Origin: Croceicoccus marinus | GTDB lineage: Bacteria; Pseudomonadota; Alphaproteobacteria; Sphingomonadales; Sphingomonadaceae | Direction of reading: 5' to 3' | Assembly: GCF_001661675.2 (NCBI RefSeq) | Contig: NZ_CP019602.1 | Span: forward strand, 2,195,501-2,259,500 | Length of the DNA: 64,000 nucleotides | In this document: one piece after another, positions 18,403 to 30,394 of the stretch | Numbering within the stretch: the stretch's first letter is position 1 | Layout of the letters: every line of letters begins with the position of its first letter | The notes under the pieces: generated by a model | Told to the model about the DNA's origin: nothing | What the model saw: the letters and a program-made list of their open reading frames with translations, nothing else | The model's database searches: none | Translations under genes and position numbers: made by a program

Positions 18403-19062
18403 TCAACGCGTGGCGTTATACGCCAGCTGCGCCTCGCTCAGCTGGAAGCCCACCAGCATCTCGAAGCTCGCGCGCGCTACCGCGGCACGCACCTCGGGAT
18501 CGGCCAGCGGATCCAGCGCCGCGTCGGGATCCCCCGGCTTGCGCCTGCGGGTGATACGCTCGCGAATATCCTCGGGCAGGGTCGCGGCGGCGGCATTGAC
18601 GAAGGCGCCTGCCTTCGCGCTTGCCTGCGCACGCTCTGCACCCGCGGCGAAATTCACCGTCACGGTGCCCACGCGCTTCGACTGGACGGTGCTGCCACCC
18701 TGCAGCACGGTCACGAAATAGGGCAGCTCCACGCTGCGCGCCGCGCCCGCGTCGCGCCGGGTCGCCAGCACGTCGAAGCTGGCCTCGGAATAGATCCGCT
18801 CGCCCGTGTCGTCGCAGGTCACGCGCAGATTGGTGATCGTCGCGGCCACGTCCATCGATGCCAGCGTCGTATCGCCCGGCTGGCTGAAAGTGGTGATGTC
18901 GCCGGTATAGGCCGGGATCCCCACCGCCGGGCAGCGCGAGCGAACCGATGTGACGCCCACGCCTTCCTGGATCACCAGGTCGCCTTCCCCCGAACAGGCC
19001 GACAGCAGGGCCGCGCTTCCCAGCAGGAAGGCGGTACGAACGGAGCGAAACTTCATGTTCAT
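18403..19062 (-). CDS. Putative lipoprotein, function unknown
   Basis: 219 residues from ATG 19062 (MNMKFRSV). A lipoprotein signal is clear: a basic start, a hydrophobic core TAFLLGSAALL, then the lipobox LSAC, giving a mature N-terminal Cys at about residue 23. The mature part has one conserved-looking beta region (PAYTGDITTFSQPG, LPYFVTVLQGG) and a C-terminal helix rich in A and R. Similar lipoproteins occur in sphingomonads without assigned function. It stands alone, convergent with nothing and upstream of the divergent ispH. Confidence 0.75.
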   Translation of the reverse strand: MNMKFRSVRTAFLLGSAALLSACSGEGDLVIQEGVGVTSVRSRCPAVGIPAYTGDITTFSQPGDTTLASMDVAATITNLRVTCDDTGERIYSEASFDVLATRRDAGAARSVELPYFVTVLQGGSTVQSKRVGTVTVNFAAGAERAQASAKAGAFVNAAAATLPEDIRERITRRRKPGDPDAALDPLADPEVRAAVARASFEMLVGFQLSEAQLAYNATR

Positions 19063-19311
19063 CGGCGGCGAGACCTTCTGCCTGTCATCGGGCGGCCATG
19101 GATCGGGCCGCATCGTTCAAAATCCTGCCTGCCCTAGCCGCAGCCATGCCCAAGGGCAACGCCGCGTTGGACAGCCCGGGTTCAACGGGGTCTGGTCCAA
19201 CAGCGCCGGGGCAAACAGGGGCCGCGCGAAGCATGGCCGGCGGACCCTGTGCGGTGCGTTACCTTTACCGCCGCTTTACGCCTGCCCCCTGCTGGCGCTA
19301 AAGGCCATGGC

Positions 19312-20295
19312 ATGACCACCCCGCACATCGATAGCGCGCCGCCCGAGGCCGCGGACATTCTCCCTCCCCTGCTGGTGCTGCTGGCAGCGCCGCGCGGCTT
19401 TTGCGCGGGCGTCGACCGCGCGGTCGAAATCGTGGAGCGCAGCCTCGAGAAATATGGTGCGCCCGTCTATGTCCGGCACGAGATCGTGCATAACCGCTAT
19501 GTGGTCGACAGCCTGAAGGCGCAGGGCGCGATCTTCGTCGAGGAGCTGGACGAAGTGCCCGACGGGGTGCCGGTGGTGTTTTCCGCGCATGGCGTGCCCA
19601 AGTCGGTCCCCGCCCATGCCGAGGAGCGCGGGCTCGACTATCTCGACGCGACCTGCCCGCTGGTCAGCAAGGTGCACCGCCAGGCCGAACGCCAGGTCGA
19701 GGCGGGGCGCCACATCATCTTCATCGGCCATGCCGGGCACCCCGAAGTCATCGGCACCTTCGGCCAGGTGCCCAGGGGCGAGATGACGCTGGTCGAGACC
19801 GAGGAGGACGTGGCGAAGCTGGAATTCCCGGCGGATACCGAGCTGGCTTTCCTGACGCAGACGACGCTGTCGGTCGACGACACCCATGCCATCATCGATG
19901 CGCTGAAGCAGCGCTTCCCGCAGATCGCCGGGCCCAAGGCCGAGGATATCTGCTATGCGACCTCGAACCGGCAGGCGGCGGTCAAGGTGCTGGCGCCGCA
20001 GGTCGATCTGGTGCTGGTGATCGGTGCGTCCAATTCCTCGAACTCGCTGCGGCTGGTCGAGGTATCGGAACGCATGGGCACCGATGCGCGGCTGATCCAG
20101 CGCGGCGATGACATTCAGGAGGAATGGCTGGAAGGCGTCGGCGCGATCGGCCTGACCGCAGGGGCCAGCGCGCCCGAAGTGCTGGTGCGCGAAGTCATTG
20201 ACCGCCTGTCGCGCTTTCGCACGGTGGACGAGCAGGTCGTCACCACGACCGAGGAAAAGATGGTGTTTAAGCTGCCCCGCCAGCTGACCGACTGA
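19312..20295 (+). CDS. ispH: 4-hydroxy-3-methylbut-2-enyl diphosphate reductase
   Basis: 327 residues from ATG 19312. It is the last enzyme of the MEP isoprenoid pathway and reduces HMBPP to IPP and DMAPP with a 4Fe-4S cluster. The three cluster cysteines are C31 ([10 protein letters not shown]), C115 ([11 protein letters not shown]) and C214 ([10 protein letters not shown]). The SAHGVPKSV and [11 protein letters not shown] motifs bind the diphosphate. It is followed after 10 bases by thrB and then rnhA, probably one operon. Confidence 0.96.
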   Translation: MTTPHIDSAPPEAADILPPLLVLLAAPRGFCAGVDRAVEIVERSLEKYGAPVYVRHEIVHNRYVVDSLKAQGAIFVEELDEVPDGVPVVFSAHGVPKSVPAHAEERGLDYLDATCPLVSKVHRQAERQVEAGRHIIFIGHAGHPEVIGTFGQVPRGEMTLVETEEDVAKLEFPADTELAFLTQTTLSVDDTHAIIDALKQRFPQIAGPKAEDICYATSNRQAAVKVLAPQVDLVLVIGASNSSNSLRLVEVSERMGTDARLIQRGDDIQEEWLEGVGAIGLTAGASAPEVLVREVIDRLSRFRTVDEQVVTTTEEKMVFKLPRQLTD

Positions 20296-20305
20296 CGCAC
20301 CGGAC

Positions 20306-21292
20306 ATGGCTGTCTATACCCGCATCAACAGCGAGGACATGGCCGCACTGGTCGCCGAATTCGGCGTGGGCGAGCTGGTGTCCGCCAAGGGCATCGCCGA
20401 GGGCGTGTCGAACAGCAACTGGCTGCTGGAAACGCGCGGTACGCCCGATGCGGGCCGCTTCATACTGACCGTCTATGAAGAGCGCACCGATACGCGCGAC
20501 CTGCCGTTCTTCCTCGACCTGCTCGACCATCTGGCGGCGGCGGGCTGCCCGGTGCCGCGCACGATCCACGATGCGGGCGGCTCCGCCTCGCGCACGATCG
20601 ACACGCCGCAGGGCGAGAAGATGCTGGCGCTGATCGAATTCCTGCCCGGCGTCAGCGCCGACGATCCCACGCCCGCACAGGCCCATGCAGTCGGGGCGGC
20701 GCTGGCGCAGGTGCATCTGGCGGGACAGGGATTCGAAGGGTTCCGCAAGGACGGCATGGGGCCGGACGCGTGGCGCGGCTTCGTACGCGACTGCGCGGGC
20801 CGCTGGGGAGAGATCGATCCGGCGCTGGAAGGCGTGCCCGCGCTGGTGGACGACGCCATCGCAGACTGGCCCGACGACCTGCCGGTATCGACGATCCATG
20901 CCGATCTGTTTCCCGACAACGTGCTGCTGGTCGGCGACGACGTATCGGGCATGATCGATTTCTATTTCGCCTGCACCGGGCCGATGGCCTATGACATCGC
21001 GGTCACTCATGCGGCGTGGAGCTTTTCGCCCGACGGTCGCCGCTTCAACCCGGCGATCGGCGATGCGCTGCTCGGCGGCTATGGCTCGGTCCGCATGCCG
21101 GACGCGCGGGAACGCGCCGCCCTGCCCGCACTGGCGCAGGCCGCCTGCCTGCGCTTCCTGCTGACCCGCGCCTATGACTGGCTCAACACCCCCGCCGACG
21201 CCATGGTGACGCGGAAGGACCCGCTCGCCTTCCTGCGCCGCCACGCATTCTACCGCCAGCAGGGCGCGGCGCTGTTCGGGGCGTTGGACTGA
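20306..21292 (+). CDS. thrB: Homoserine kinase, aminoglycoside-phosphotransferase fold
   Basis: 328 residues. It phosphorylates homoserine for threonine synthesis. This is the APH-fold ThrB type of alpha- and gammaproteobacteria rather than the GHMP type. Key marks are the glycine-poor N-lobe [10 protein letters not shown], the catalytic loop [14 protein letters not shown] (Asp and Asn) and the metal-binding [10 protein letters not shown]. It lies between ispH and rnhA with gaps of 10 and 2 bases. Confidence 0.94.
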   Translation: MAVYTRINSEDMAALVAEFGVGELVSAKGIAEGVSNSNWLLETRGTPDAGRFILTVYEERTDTRDLPFFLDLLDHLAAAGCPVPRTIHDAGGSASRTIDTPQGEKMLALIEFLPGVSADDPTPAQAHAVGAALAQVHLAGQGFEGFRKDGMGPDAWRGFVRDCAGRWGEIDPALEGVPALVDDAIADWPDDLPVSTIHADLFPDNVLLVGDDVSGMIDFYFACTGPMAYDIAVTHAAWSFSPDGRRFNPAIGDALLGGYGSVRMPDARERAALPALAQAACLRFLLTRAYDWLNTPADAMVTRKDPLAFLRRHAFYRQQGAALFGALD

Positions 21293-21294
21293 CC

Positions 21295-21732
21295 ATGGCC
21301 GAAATACAGATTTTCACCGACGGCGCCTGCAAGGGCAATCCCGGCCCGGGCGGCTGGGGCGCCATCCTGCGCAAAGGCGAGACCGAGAAGGAAATGTCCG
21401 GTTCGGCCCCCGACACCACCAACAACCGCATGGAGCTGACCGCCGCGATCCGCGCGCTGCAGGCGCTGAAGCGGCCCTGCCAGGTCGAGCTTTACACCGA
21501 CAGCAAATATGTGATCGACGGCATCACCAAATGGGTGTTCGGCTGGCAGAAGAAGGGGTGGAAGACCGCCGCGAAGAAGCCCGTGCTGAACGAGGATCTG
21601 TGGCGCGAGCTGCTCGACGCGGCGCGCCCGCACCGGATCGACTGGCACTGGGTAAAGGGCCACGACGGCCACCCCGAAAACGAACGCGCCGACCAGCTCG
21701 CCAGCGATGCCGCGCTGGCGGTCAGGGCCTAG
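21295..21732 (+). CDS. rnhA: Ribonuclease HI
   Basis: 145 residues. It cleaves the RNA strand of RNA-DNA hybrids. The catalytic set is complete: D9 ([15 protein letters not shown]), E47 (NRMELTA), D69 (YTDSKY) and D133 (ERADQLAS), with H123 in the [10 protein letters not shown] loop. Third gene of ispH-thrB-rnhA, it starts 2 bases after the thrB stop. Confidence 0.97.
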   Translation: MAEIQIFTDGACKGNPGPGGWGAILRKGETEKEMSGSAPDTTNNRMELTAAIRALQALKRPCQVELYTDSKYVIDGITKWVFGWQKKGWKTAAKKPVLNEDLWRELLDAARPHRIDWHWVKGHDGHPENERADQLASDAALAVRA

Positions 21733-21744
21733 ACGCAGGGGCCA

Positions 21745-21770
21745 CAGGGCGCATCAATCGCTGCGCCCTG
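21745..21770. terminator. Hairpin between convergent genes
   Basis: A perfect 9-bp stem, CAGGGCGCA (21745-21753) with TGCGCCCTG (21762-21770), sits between rnhA and the convergent peptidase gene and includes that gene's stop codon. There is no T tract, so intrinsic termination is uncertain. Confidence 0.5.
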
Positions 21771-23265
21771 CTTCCTCGGCGACGGCGTAGAGATAGTCGA
21801 CATAGGCCATCACCGCTTCGTCGAAGCCGTTGACCGCGGGATCGCTGCTTTCGATCAGGAACCATTCGTTGGGGGCATGCGCGCCGCCACCGCGGCTGAG
21901 GCCGAATTGCGATGCGGGCAGGTTCAGCTGCGGACCGTTGAAGATCACGCCCGGCCAGCTGCCGGCATTGCGCGGGATGATCGAATAGGGAACGCCGTCC
22001 TTCTCGAACAGGGCCTTCTGCGCGCGGATCAGCGTGCTGTCCTCCTCGGTCTCGTTCGGGCCATAGCCGCCCGACACCGTCACCTGCACGTCGTCGAAGC
22101 CGCGCTTCGCCAGATGCGCCTTCAGCTTGGACACCGCCTCGTCCTTGGTCATCGCGGGCACCAGGCGGAATTCCAGCTTCGCTTCGGCCCGCCCCGGCAG
22201 GACCGTCTTGCCGCCCTGCCCGGTATAGCCTGCGTTCAGCCCCTGGATATTGACCGTGGGCTGCGAATAGAACCGTTCCAGGCTGGTGACATAGGGCTCG
22301 TCGTCGATCCAGCGGCCGACGCCCAGCCGCTCCTTCTCCTGCGCTTCGGGATTCAGTTCGGCGTTCTGGGCGATCAGCATCTTCTGCCGCTCGGTCAGCG
22401 GGCGCACATTCTCGAACCAGCCGTCGATCGCGGGCGTGTGCCCGTCATCGGCGACCAGCGTGTCGAGCGCCTTGACCAGCCGCCATGCCGGGTTTTCGAT
22501 CCGGGCGTGGTTCGATGAATGAATGTCGGTCTGTGGGTATTTGTCCGACGTCTCTCCCCCCACGACCAGCTGGAATTCGACCGCGCCCTTGGCGCCCAGC
22601 GTGATGGTCGCGCTGCCATCCTCGCCCTGCGCGGCAGAGGGGATGAAGACGCCGATGCTCTTCGCCAGCGCGTCGCGCACTTCGGGCACCGCCACCACCT
22701 GGTCGAAATGGGTCGAGGCGACTTCCTCCTCCCCCTCGGCGACCAGCACCAGGTTGACGGGCAGCTTCCTGCCGCTGGCCTGGATCGCCTTGATCGCGGC
22801 CAGGAAGGCCGTCTCGGGCCCCTTCTGGTTCACCGCGCCGCGCCCGACCATGGCCAGCCCCTCGCCCTCGCGCTCCACCAGCCGGCCTTCCAGCGGCGGC
22901 GAGTTCCATTCGGCCGGGTCGAACTGCTTGACGTCATACATGAAATAGAGGCCCAGCGTGGTATCGGCACCCGAGTCCAGCGTGGCGAATACCGCCGGGA
23001 CGCCATCGGTTGGGATGATCTTCGCCTGCTGGAAGCCCGCGTCCAGCGCCAGCTGCTGCATATATTCGGCGCCAGCGGGCGTGTTCAGTTTTTCGGCGGC
23101 GATGGTCGGCAGGGCGATCCAGTCGCGCAGAGCGGCGACATTGGCGTCATGCTGCGCCTCCACCGTGCCGGCGATCCGCTCGCGGTCCGGAGTCTCCGCC
23201 ACTGCCGGAATGGCCGAGGATGCCAGAAGCGCCGCCATCATTGCGCCAGAAAGCCGACCGGTCAT
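21754..23265 (-). CDS. Secreted M20-family peptidase homologue with altered metal ligands
   Basis: 503 residues with a signal peptide (MMAALLASSAIPAVA, cleavage near residue 23). The overall M20 layout is present, including the catalytic acidic motif EGEEEVAS, the dimerisation domain and the late HAPNE ligand. Two metal-binding positions look changed. Where M20 enzymes have GHYD this protein has FMYD, and where they have GRG-x-x-DDKGP it has GRGAVNQKGP. It may be a divergent subfamily with a different metal site, or non-catalytic. It is convergent with rnhA. Confidence 0.85.
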   Translation of the reverse strand: MTGRLSGAMMAALLASSAIPAVAETPDRERIAGTVEAQHDANVAALRDWIALPTIAAEKLNTPAGAEYMQQLALDAGFQQAKIIPTDGVPAVFATLDSGADTTLGLYFMYDVKQFDPAEWNSPPLEGRLVEREGEGLAMVGRGAVNQKGPETAFLAAIKAIQASGRKLPVNLVLVAEGEEEVASTHFDQVVAVPEVRDALAKSIGVFIPSAAQGEDGSATITLGAKGAVEFQLVVGGETSDKYPQTDIHSSNHARIENPAWRLVKALDTLVADDGHTPAIDGWFENVRPLTERQKMLIAQNAELNPEAQEKERLGVGRWIDDEPYVTSLERFYSQPTVNIQGLNAGYTGQGGKTVLPGRAEAKLEFRLVPAMTKDEAVSKLKAHLAKRGFDDVQVTVSGGYGPNETEEDSTLIRAQKALFEKDGVPYSIIPRNAGSWPGVIFNGPQLNLPASQFGLSRGGGAHAPNEWFLIESSDPAVNGFDEAVMAYVDYLYAVAEEAGRSD

Positions 23266-23595
23266 ATCGAGTGTCCCCCATGGTGAATCGCCGCGACGCT
23301 ACCACCGGCCTTGCGCATTGCAATGGCCTTGGAGGGACATGGCCCGCTCCTTCCGGTGGCGGCGTTTTCCGCCAGCCTAGCCGCGACGTGGGCCCTGCAG
23401 CGCTTCGTTCCCCATGCCGGACGGCTGCATGGCACGCGGCGAATGAGCGTTCACTCGCCCGAATCTGACGCGGTGATGGCAGGACGCTGGCGATTGCCTG
23501 TCGCATTTCTTGCCCCTAAGGCTGCCTCGTTCCACCTTTCCCGCCCGGCTTCCGGCGCGGGGCGCAAGCCATCGATGCCAAGCGAGAATTGCCGA
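23266..23595. other. 330-base gap between divergent peptidase and ugd genes
   Basis: It carries the leaders of two divergent genes. The frame of ugd is open through much of it, but no family-like sequence precedes [10 protein letters not shown]. No convincing promoter pair, hairpin or repeat was seen. Confidence 0.5.
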
Positions 23596-24762
23596 ATGAA
23601 GATCACCGTTTTTGGGCTCGGTTACGTGGGCCTGTCCAACGCGGTCCTGCTGGCGCAGCACAATGAAGTGGCCGCCGTCGACATCTCGGCCGAGCGGGTC
23701 GCCATGCTTAACGAGCGCCGATCGCCGATCATCGACAGCGAGCTCGAGAAATTTCTTGCCGCACGCGATCTGGACCTGACCGCGACGCTCGATGCTGCCG
23801 AAGCGCTGGAAGGCGCGGATTACGTGCTGGTGGCGACGCCGACCAATTACGATGTCGATACCAACAAGTTCGACACCTCTTCGGTCGAGGACGTGATCCG
23901 CACCGCGGCCGAACTCGCCCCCAGGGCGACCATCGTGATCAAGTCGACGATCCCGGTCGGCTTCGTCGAGGACGTGCGCCGGCGCCTGGGCACCCGGCAG
24001 GTGATCTTCAGCCCCGAATTCCTGCGCGAGGGCCGCGCCTTGTGGGACAATCTCCACCCCTCTCGCATAATCGTGGGGGAACAGTCCGAACGCGCCCGTA
24101 TTTTCGCCGATCTGCTGGTGCAGGGGGCGGAGAAGCAGGATATCGACGTGCTGTTCACCGATCTGAACGAGGCGGAGGCGATCAAGCTGTTCGCCAACAC
24201 GTTCCTCGCCATGCGCGTCGCCTTCTTCAACGAGCTGGACAGCTATGCCATCGCGGGCGGCATGGACACGCGCCAGATCATCGACGGCGTGTGCCTCGAC
24301 CCGCGGATCGGCGGGCACTACAACAACCCCAGCTTCGGCTATGGCGGCTATTGCCTGCCCAAGGACACCAAGCAGCTGCTGGCCAATTATTCCGAGGTTC
24401 CGCAGAACCTGATCCGCGCGATCGTCGACGCGAATCGCACGCGCAAGGATTTCCTGGCCGAGCAGATCATCGCGCGCAATCCGCACAAGGTGGGCGTGTT
24501 CCGGCTGGTGATGAAGGCGGGATCGGACAATTTCCGCCAATCCTCGATCCAGGGCATCATGAAGCGGATCAAGGCCAAGGGGATCGAAATCATCGTGTAC
24601 GAGCCGACGATGGAGGACGAGCGCTTCTTCGGCTCGCGGGTAATCCATGACCTCGACATGCTGAAGCGCGAATGCGACGTGATCATCGCCAATCGCATGA
24701 CCGAAGAGCTGGCCGACGTGGAAGACAAGGTCTTCACCCGCGACCTCTTCGGCTCGGACTAG
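23596..24762 (+). CDS. ugd: UDP-glucose 6-dehydrogenase
   Basis: 388 residues from ATG 23596, the compact E. coli-type length. It oxidises UDP-glucose to UDP-glucuronate with NAD for polysaccharide or glycolipid synthesis. The Rossmann motif GLGYVGL is at residues 7-13. The SPEFLREG block and the catalytic cysteine in GGYCLPKDT are present. Its TAG shares the palindrome CTAG (24759-24762) with the convergent modC stop. No other polysaccharide genes are adjacent. Confidence 0.95.
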   Translation: MKITVFGLGYVGLSNAVLLAQHNEVAAVDISAERVAMLNERRSPIIDSELEKFLAARDLDLTATLDAAEALEGADYVLVATPTNYDVDTNKFDTSSVEDVIRTAAELAPRATIVIKSTIPVGFVEDVRRRLGTRQVIFSPEFLREGRALWDNLHPSRIIVGEQSERARIFADLLVQGAEKQDIDVLFTDLNEAEAIKLFANTFLAMRVAFFNELDSYAIAGGMDTRQIIDGVCLDPRIGGHYNNPSFGYGGYCLPKDTKQLLANYSEVPQNLIRAIVDANRTRKDFLAEQIIARNPHKVGVFRLVMKAGSDNFRQSSIQGIMKRIKAKGIEIIVYEPTMEDERFFGSRVIHDLDMLKRECDVIIANRMTEELADVEDKVFTRDLFGSD

Positions 24763-25388
24763 AGCTCCACCACATCGCCAGCCAGCCGGTCGACTTCGGA
24801 CCGGTCGTGGCTGACATACAGTATCGGCAGGGCGAACCGGTCGCGGATCTGCTCCACGATGCGCAATATGTCCTGCCGCCGCGCATCGTCGAGCGAGGCT
24901 GTCGGCTCGTCCAGCAGCAGGAAGCGCGGCGCGCGCAGCAGGGCGCGGGCGATGGCGGCGCGGCGGATCTCTCCGCCCGACAATTCGCGGGGGCGGCGAT
25001 GCAGCAGATGGCCGATGCCCAGCAATTCCGCGCATTCCGCGGGATCGGCGAACGGGGCGCGGCCATCGGCATAGCGCGTTCCGAAAGCCAGGTTCTGTTC
25101 GACCGACAGATGAGGAAACAGCCGGCTGTCCTGGAACACATAACCCGCGCCGCGCCGTTCGGGCGGCATGTCCACCTGCCCTGCCGCATCGAACAGCCGT
25201 TTCCCGCCCACCTCGATATGACCGCACGCGGGGCCCAGCAGCCCGGCAATGGCGTCCAGCACGCTGGTCTTGCCCATGCCCGACGGGCCGACCAGCGCGA
25301 CAAGGCTGTCGGTGGACGCGATCCGCACCTCGATCCGGCGGCCCGGCCGCGCGACGGCGATGTCGATGTCGAAGGCTAGCGCGTTCAC
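24759..25388 (-). CDS. modC: Molybdate ABC transporter ATP-binding protein, short form
   Basis: 209 residues from GTG 25388, which overlaps the modB stop (GTGA). It powers molybdate import. Motifs are Walker [10 protein letters not shown], signature [15 protein letters not shown], Walker [12 protein letters not shown] and the switch VSHDR. It stops right after the ATPase core, so the C-terminal TOBE/Mop domain of the usual 350-residue ModC is absent. The assignment rests mainly on its place after modA and modB. Confidence 0.88.
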   Translation of the reverse strand: MNALAFDIDIAVARPGRRIEVRIASTDSLVALVGPSGMGKTSVLDAIAGLLGPACGHIEVGGKRLFDAAGQVDMPPERRGAGYVFQDSRLFPHLSVEQNLAFGTRYADGRAPFADPAECAELLGIGHLLHRRPRELSGGEIRRAAIARALLRAPRFLLLDEPTASLDDARRQDILRIVEQIRDRFALPILYVSHDRSEVDRLAGDVVEL

Positions 25389-26080
25389 AGGACAGGCCTG
25401 CCCTTGCCGTCGGTGCCGCGGCGCACCAGCCATTCCGATGCGACCAGCGCCGCCAGCGACAGCGCGATCGAGATGATCGCAAGGCGCGCGACTTCGCCTT
25501 CGGCACCCGGCACCTGCAGCGCGGTATAGATGCCCAGCGGCAGGGTCCGCGTCTCGCCCGGAATGTTGGAAGCGAAGGTGATTGTTGCGCCGAATTCGCC
25601 GATCGACCGCGCGAAGCCCAGCACTAGCGCCGCGAAGACCCCCGGCGCGGCAAGCGGCAGGGTGATGCGGCGAAACACGTCCCACCGACCCGCACCCAAT
25701 GTGCGCGCCGCGCTTTCCAGCCGCGTATCGACCGCGTCGATGGACAGCCTTATCGCGCGCACCATCAGCGGCAGCGCCATGACCGCCGCCGCCAGCGCGG
25801 CCCCGGTCCAGTGGAACGAGAAGACGATGCCCAGCAGCCGCTGCGCGATACTGCCCACCGGACCCTGCGGCCCGAATGCCAGCAGCAGCAGATAGCCGGT
25901 CACCACCGGCGGCAGAACCAGCGGCAGATGCACCAGCGCATCGAGCAGCACCATGCCCGGAAAGCGCCGCCGCGCCAGCAGCCAGGCCAGCGCGAAGGCC
26001 AGCGGCAGGGTGACCGCGATCGCGACCAGGCTGACCTTGAGCGACAGCGCCACGATGTCCCATTCGGCAGAGGTCAGCAT
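25385..26080 (-). CDS. modB: Molybdate ABC transporter permease
   Basis: 231 residues from ATG 26080. It is an inner-membrane permease with about five helices. The coupling-helix EAA motif is seen as ESAARTLGAGRWDVFRRI, and the ModB mark ARSIGEFGATITFASNIPG is clear. It lies 2 bases after modA and overlaps modC by 4 bases, so the three genes are tightly coupled. A longer open frame upstream lies inside modA and is not used. Confidence 0.94.
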   Translation of the reverse strand: MLTSAEWDIVALSLKVSLVAIAVTLPLAFALAWLLARRRFPGMVLLDALVHLPLVLPPVVTGYLLLLAFGPQGPVGSIAQRLLGIVFSFHWTGAALAAAVMALPLMVRAIRLSIDAVDTRLESAARTLGAGRWDVFRRITLPLAAPGVFAALVLGFARSIGEFGATITFASNIPGETRTLPLGIYTALQVPGAEGEVARLAIISIALSLAALVASEWLVRRGTDGKGRPVL

Positions 26081-26082
26081 GC

Positions 26083-26892
26083 TCAATCCCGTTCCGCCGT
26101 TCCGAAGCCGTGACGCGCGAGTATGGCCGCGCCTTGGGGCGATAGCAGGAAGCCGCGAAACGCCCCGGCCTGCGGATGGCCGCCCGCCGCGACCAGCGCC
26201 AGCGGATAGCGGATCGGCGGATGGCTGCCGGCGGGAAACTCGCCCAACACTTTTACCCCCGGTGCCGCCAGCGCATCGCTGGCATAGGTAATGCCAAGCG
26301 GCGCCGCGCCCCGCGCCACCAGCTGCAGCGCGGCCCGCACGTTCTCTGCCGGAGCCAGCCGGTCCGCCACTTCGTTCCAGACGCCCAGGTCGACAAGGGC
26401 AGCCTTGGCATAGCGCCCCGCCGGCACGCTTTCGGTCTCGGCCACCGCCAGCCGCCCGCCTTCCAGCGCCTCGGCCAGGGCAAAGCCGGGTTCGGGCGCG
26501 ATTTCGGCGTTGGACCCCGCGGGCGCGATCAGCACCAGGCGGTTGGTGGCAAGCACTGCGCGAGAGCCTTCGACCAGCAGGTCCCGGCCCTCCAGCTCGT
26601 CCATCCATTCCTCGTCGGCCGATACGAACAGGTCGGCGGGGGCCCCTGCCTCGATCTGGCGGGCAGCGGCGGAACTAGCGGCAAAGGACAGCGCTGGCCG
26701 CGCATGGCCTTGCCGTGCCCACGCGTCGGCGGCGTCCTCCAGCGCGTCATGCATGCTGGCCGCGGCCAGCACGATCGGCCCGGCCCGCTTGTCCCCCTCT
26801 TGCGACGGGGCGGCCTGCCATGCCAACAACGCCAGCAGCGCCGCCACGGCAAGCGTCAGCGCGATTGTCTGGGGCCGGATGATATGCGACAT
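26083..26892 (-). CDS. modA: Molybdate ABC transporter substrate-binding protein
   Basis: 269 residues. The N-terminus is a signal or anchor helix (TIALTLAVAALLALLAWQA). The mature part starts IVLAAASMHDALEDAA, where the ASM-D and SSAAA (FAASSAAARQI) segments correspond to the oxyanion-binding serines of ModA. APADLFVSADEEWMD and the YASDAL block near the end fit the family. It is the first gene of modABC. No ModE-like regulator is nearby. Confidence 0.93.
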   Translation of the reverse strand: MSHIIRPQTIALTLAVAALLALLAWQAAPSQEGDKRAGPIVLAAASMHDALEDAADAWARQGHARPALSFAASSAAARQIEAGAPADLFVSADEEWMDELEGRDLLVEGSRAVLATNRLVLIAPAGSNAEIAPEPGFALAEALEGGRLAVAETESVPAGRYAKAALVDLGVWNEVADRLAPAENVRAALQLVARGAAPLGITYASDALAAPGVKVLGEFPAGSHPPIRYPLALVAAGGHPQAGAFRGFLLSPQGAAILARHGFGTAERD

Positions 26893-26974
26893 GGCCCGCG
26901 ACTATCGCGCGGCGCGCCACAAGGAAAGCGCCTTCCGCGGCTGGACGAACGCGGCTGGATAAACAAGGAGCGAC

Positions 26975-27487
26975 ATGGCGCAGCACCCGGACAACATCGA
27001 TGTCGAGATCGACCCCGCCCATTTCAGGTCGGTACTGGGCAATTATCCCACCGGCGTCTGCGTGGTCACCGCCTTCGATCAGCAGGCAGGGGCCGTCGGG
27101 ATGGTCGTGGGCAGCTTCGGTTCGGTTTCGCTCGAACCGCCGCTGGTCGCGTTCTATATCGGTGCGGGATCCAGCAGCTGGGCGCAGATTCGCGAATGCG
27201 GCCATTTCTGCGTCAACGTGCTGGGCGAGGACCAGCTGGAACTCTGCAAGCGCATCGCCAGCCGCAAGGAAGACAAGTTCCACGATGTCGCCCATCGCCA
27301 GTCCGACAATGGCATGCCGGTACTGGACGGCGTCGTCGCCACGATCGAATGCACGATCGAGAGCGAGACCGATGCGGGCGACCACGTGATCGTGCTGGGC
27401 CGCGTGATGAACCTTACCAGCGAGCGCGATGGCGGCCCGCTGCTGTTCTTCCGCGGCGGCTATGGCAGGTTCGAGCAGCTGGACTAG
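26975..27487 (+). CDS. Flavin reductase family protein (FMN-binding split barrel)
   Basis: 170 residues. FRSVLGNYPTGVCVVTA at residues 14-30 and the flavin-binding GMVVGSFGSVSLEPPLVAF are the marks of the HpaC/NTAB flavin reductases. These supply reduced FMN or FAD to two-component monooxygenases, or act as small oxidoreductases. CVNVLGEDQLELC and the GGPLLFFRGGYGRF end are also typical. SD-like AAGGAGCGAC precedes the ATG. No monooxygenase partner is adjacent, so the role is open. Confidence 0.9.
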   Translation: MAQHPDNIDVEIDPAHFRSVLGNYPTGVCVVTAFDQQAGAVGMVVGSFGSVSLEPPLVAFYIGAGSSSWAQIRECGHFCVNVLGEDQLELCKRIASRKEDKFHDVAHRQSDNGMPVLDGVVATIECTIESETDAGDHVIVLGRVMNLTSERDGGPLLFFRGGYGRFEQLD

Positions 27488-27494
27488 CGGCGGA

Positions 27495-28166
27495 TCAGAC
27501 GCGGCCCGTGACGGGCACGCTTGCGCCGGTCACGCCGCTGGCCGCATCGGACAGCAGGAAGGCGATCACTGCCGCCAGCTCCTCGCCCTTGACCCATTTG
27601 TCGGCATCCTCTTCGCCCATGTCGGCCCGGTTGGCAGGTGTGTCGATGATCGATGGCAGCACCGCGTTGACGCGGATGCCTCTGTCCTTGCCCTCTTCGG
27701 CCAGCGATTCGGTCAGCCGTGCGACACCCGACTTGCTGGCGGTATAGGCGCCCATGCCCATGCCGGCCCTGGCCGTGGCCGCCGCGCCGATGTTCACGAT
27801 GGATGCGCCCGATCCCAGAAAGGGCAATGCCGCGCGGCTGGCGTTCAAGGCGGTCACGACATTCATCGCGAACATCCGCTGCCAGCTTTCCAGCCCGCCA
27901 TCGGCAACGGTTTCCCAGGTGAAGCCGCCAGCGATATTGGCAAGCCCATGGATGGGCCCTTCCCTCGCGATACGCTCGAACGCGGTCCGCGCCGCCGCCT
28001 CGTCGGTCAGGTCGACGCCGCCGACGAAAGCGCCGGGAACGCCCGCGCTGTCGCCGATGTCGATGCCCACCGTCTCGTGACCCTGCCCGGCCAGTGCGGC
28101 AATCACCGCCCCGCCCAAAGCGCCTGCCGCGCCGGTTACGACGATCCTCTTGCCCGTGCCGGTCAT
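27495..28166 (-). CDS. Short-chain dehydrogenase/reductase
   Basis: 223 residues. The NAD(P)-binding glycine motif is TGAAGALGGAV near residues 11-21, followed by the NIAGG motif. The catalytic tetrad seems to be Y in GAYTASKSG with K four residues later; a serine lies in the GASIVNIGAAAT strand, where the usual GSIVNISS has partly changed. The end VTGASVPVTGRV is standard. It converges on the flavin reductase gene (7-base gap). The substrate is unknown. Confidence 0.9.
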   Translation of the reverse strand: MTGTGKRIVVTGAAGALGGAVIAALAGQGHETVGIDIGDSAGVPGAFVGGVDLTDEAAARTAFERIAREGPIHGLANIAGGFTWETVADGGLESWQRMFAMNVVTALNASRAALPFLGSGASIVNIGAAATARAGMGMGAYTASKSGVARLTESLAEEGKDRGIRVNAVLPSIIDTPANRADMGEEDADKWVKGEELAAVIAFLLSDAASGVTGASVPVTGRV

Positions 28167-28262
28167 GTCGATGCCTTTCGTCCGATCAGATGGTTGCTGA
28201 CAACCGTCTAGCCGGACGAGCGCGAAATCGAAACCGGCCGGCCGCCAGTCACGCCGCCGCGA

Positions 28263-30215
<1,953 letters not shown>

Positions 30216-30394
30216 AATGCCTAAAAATACAGGGCCGGTCGCTGGGGCGGCAGGCGGAATGAATGGGGGCATTGCGTGCGCGGAAGGGCCGATGAGGGAC
30301 CGCCGGAAGTCGCAATGGAAGAGCCGTCATCGCGGCCATTGGCGCGCCCCATACAGGGTTCGCCGGCATTTGGCTTCAAGAATCTTTTGGCCTG

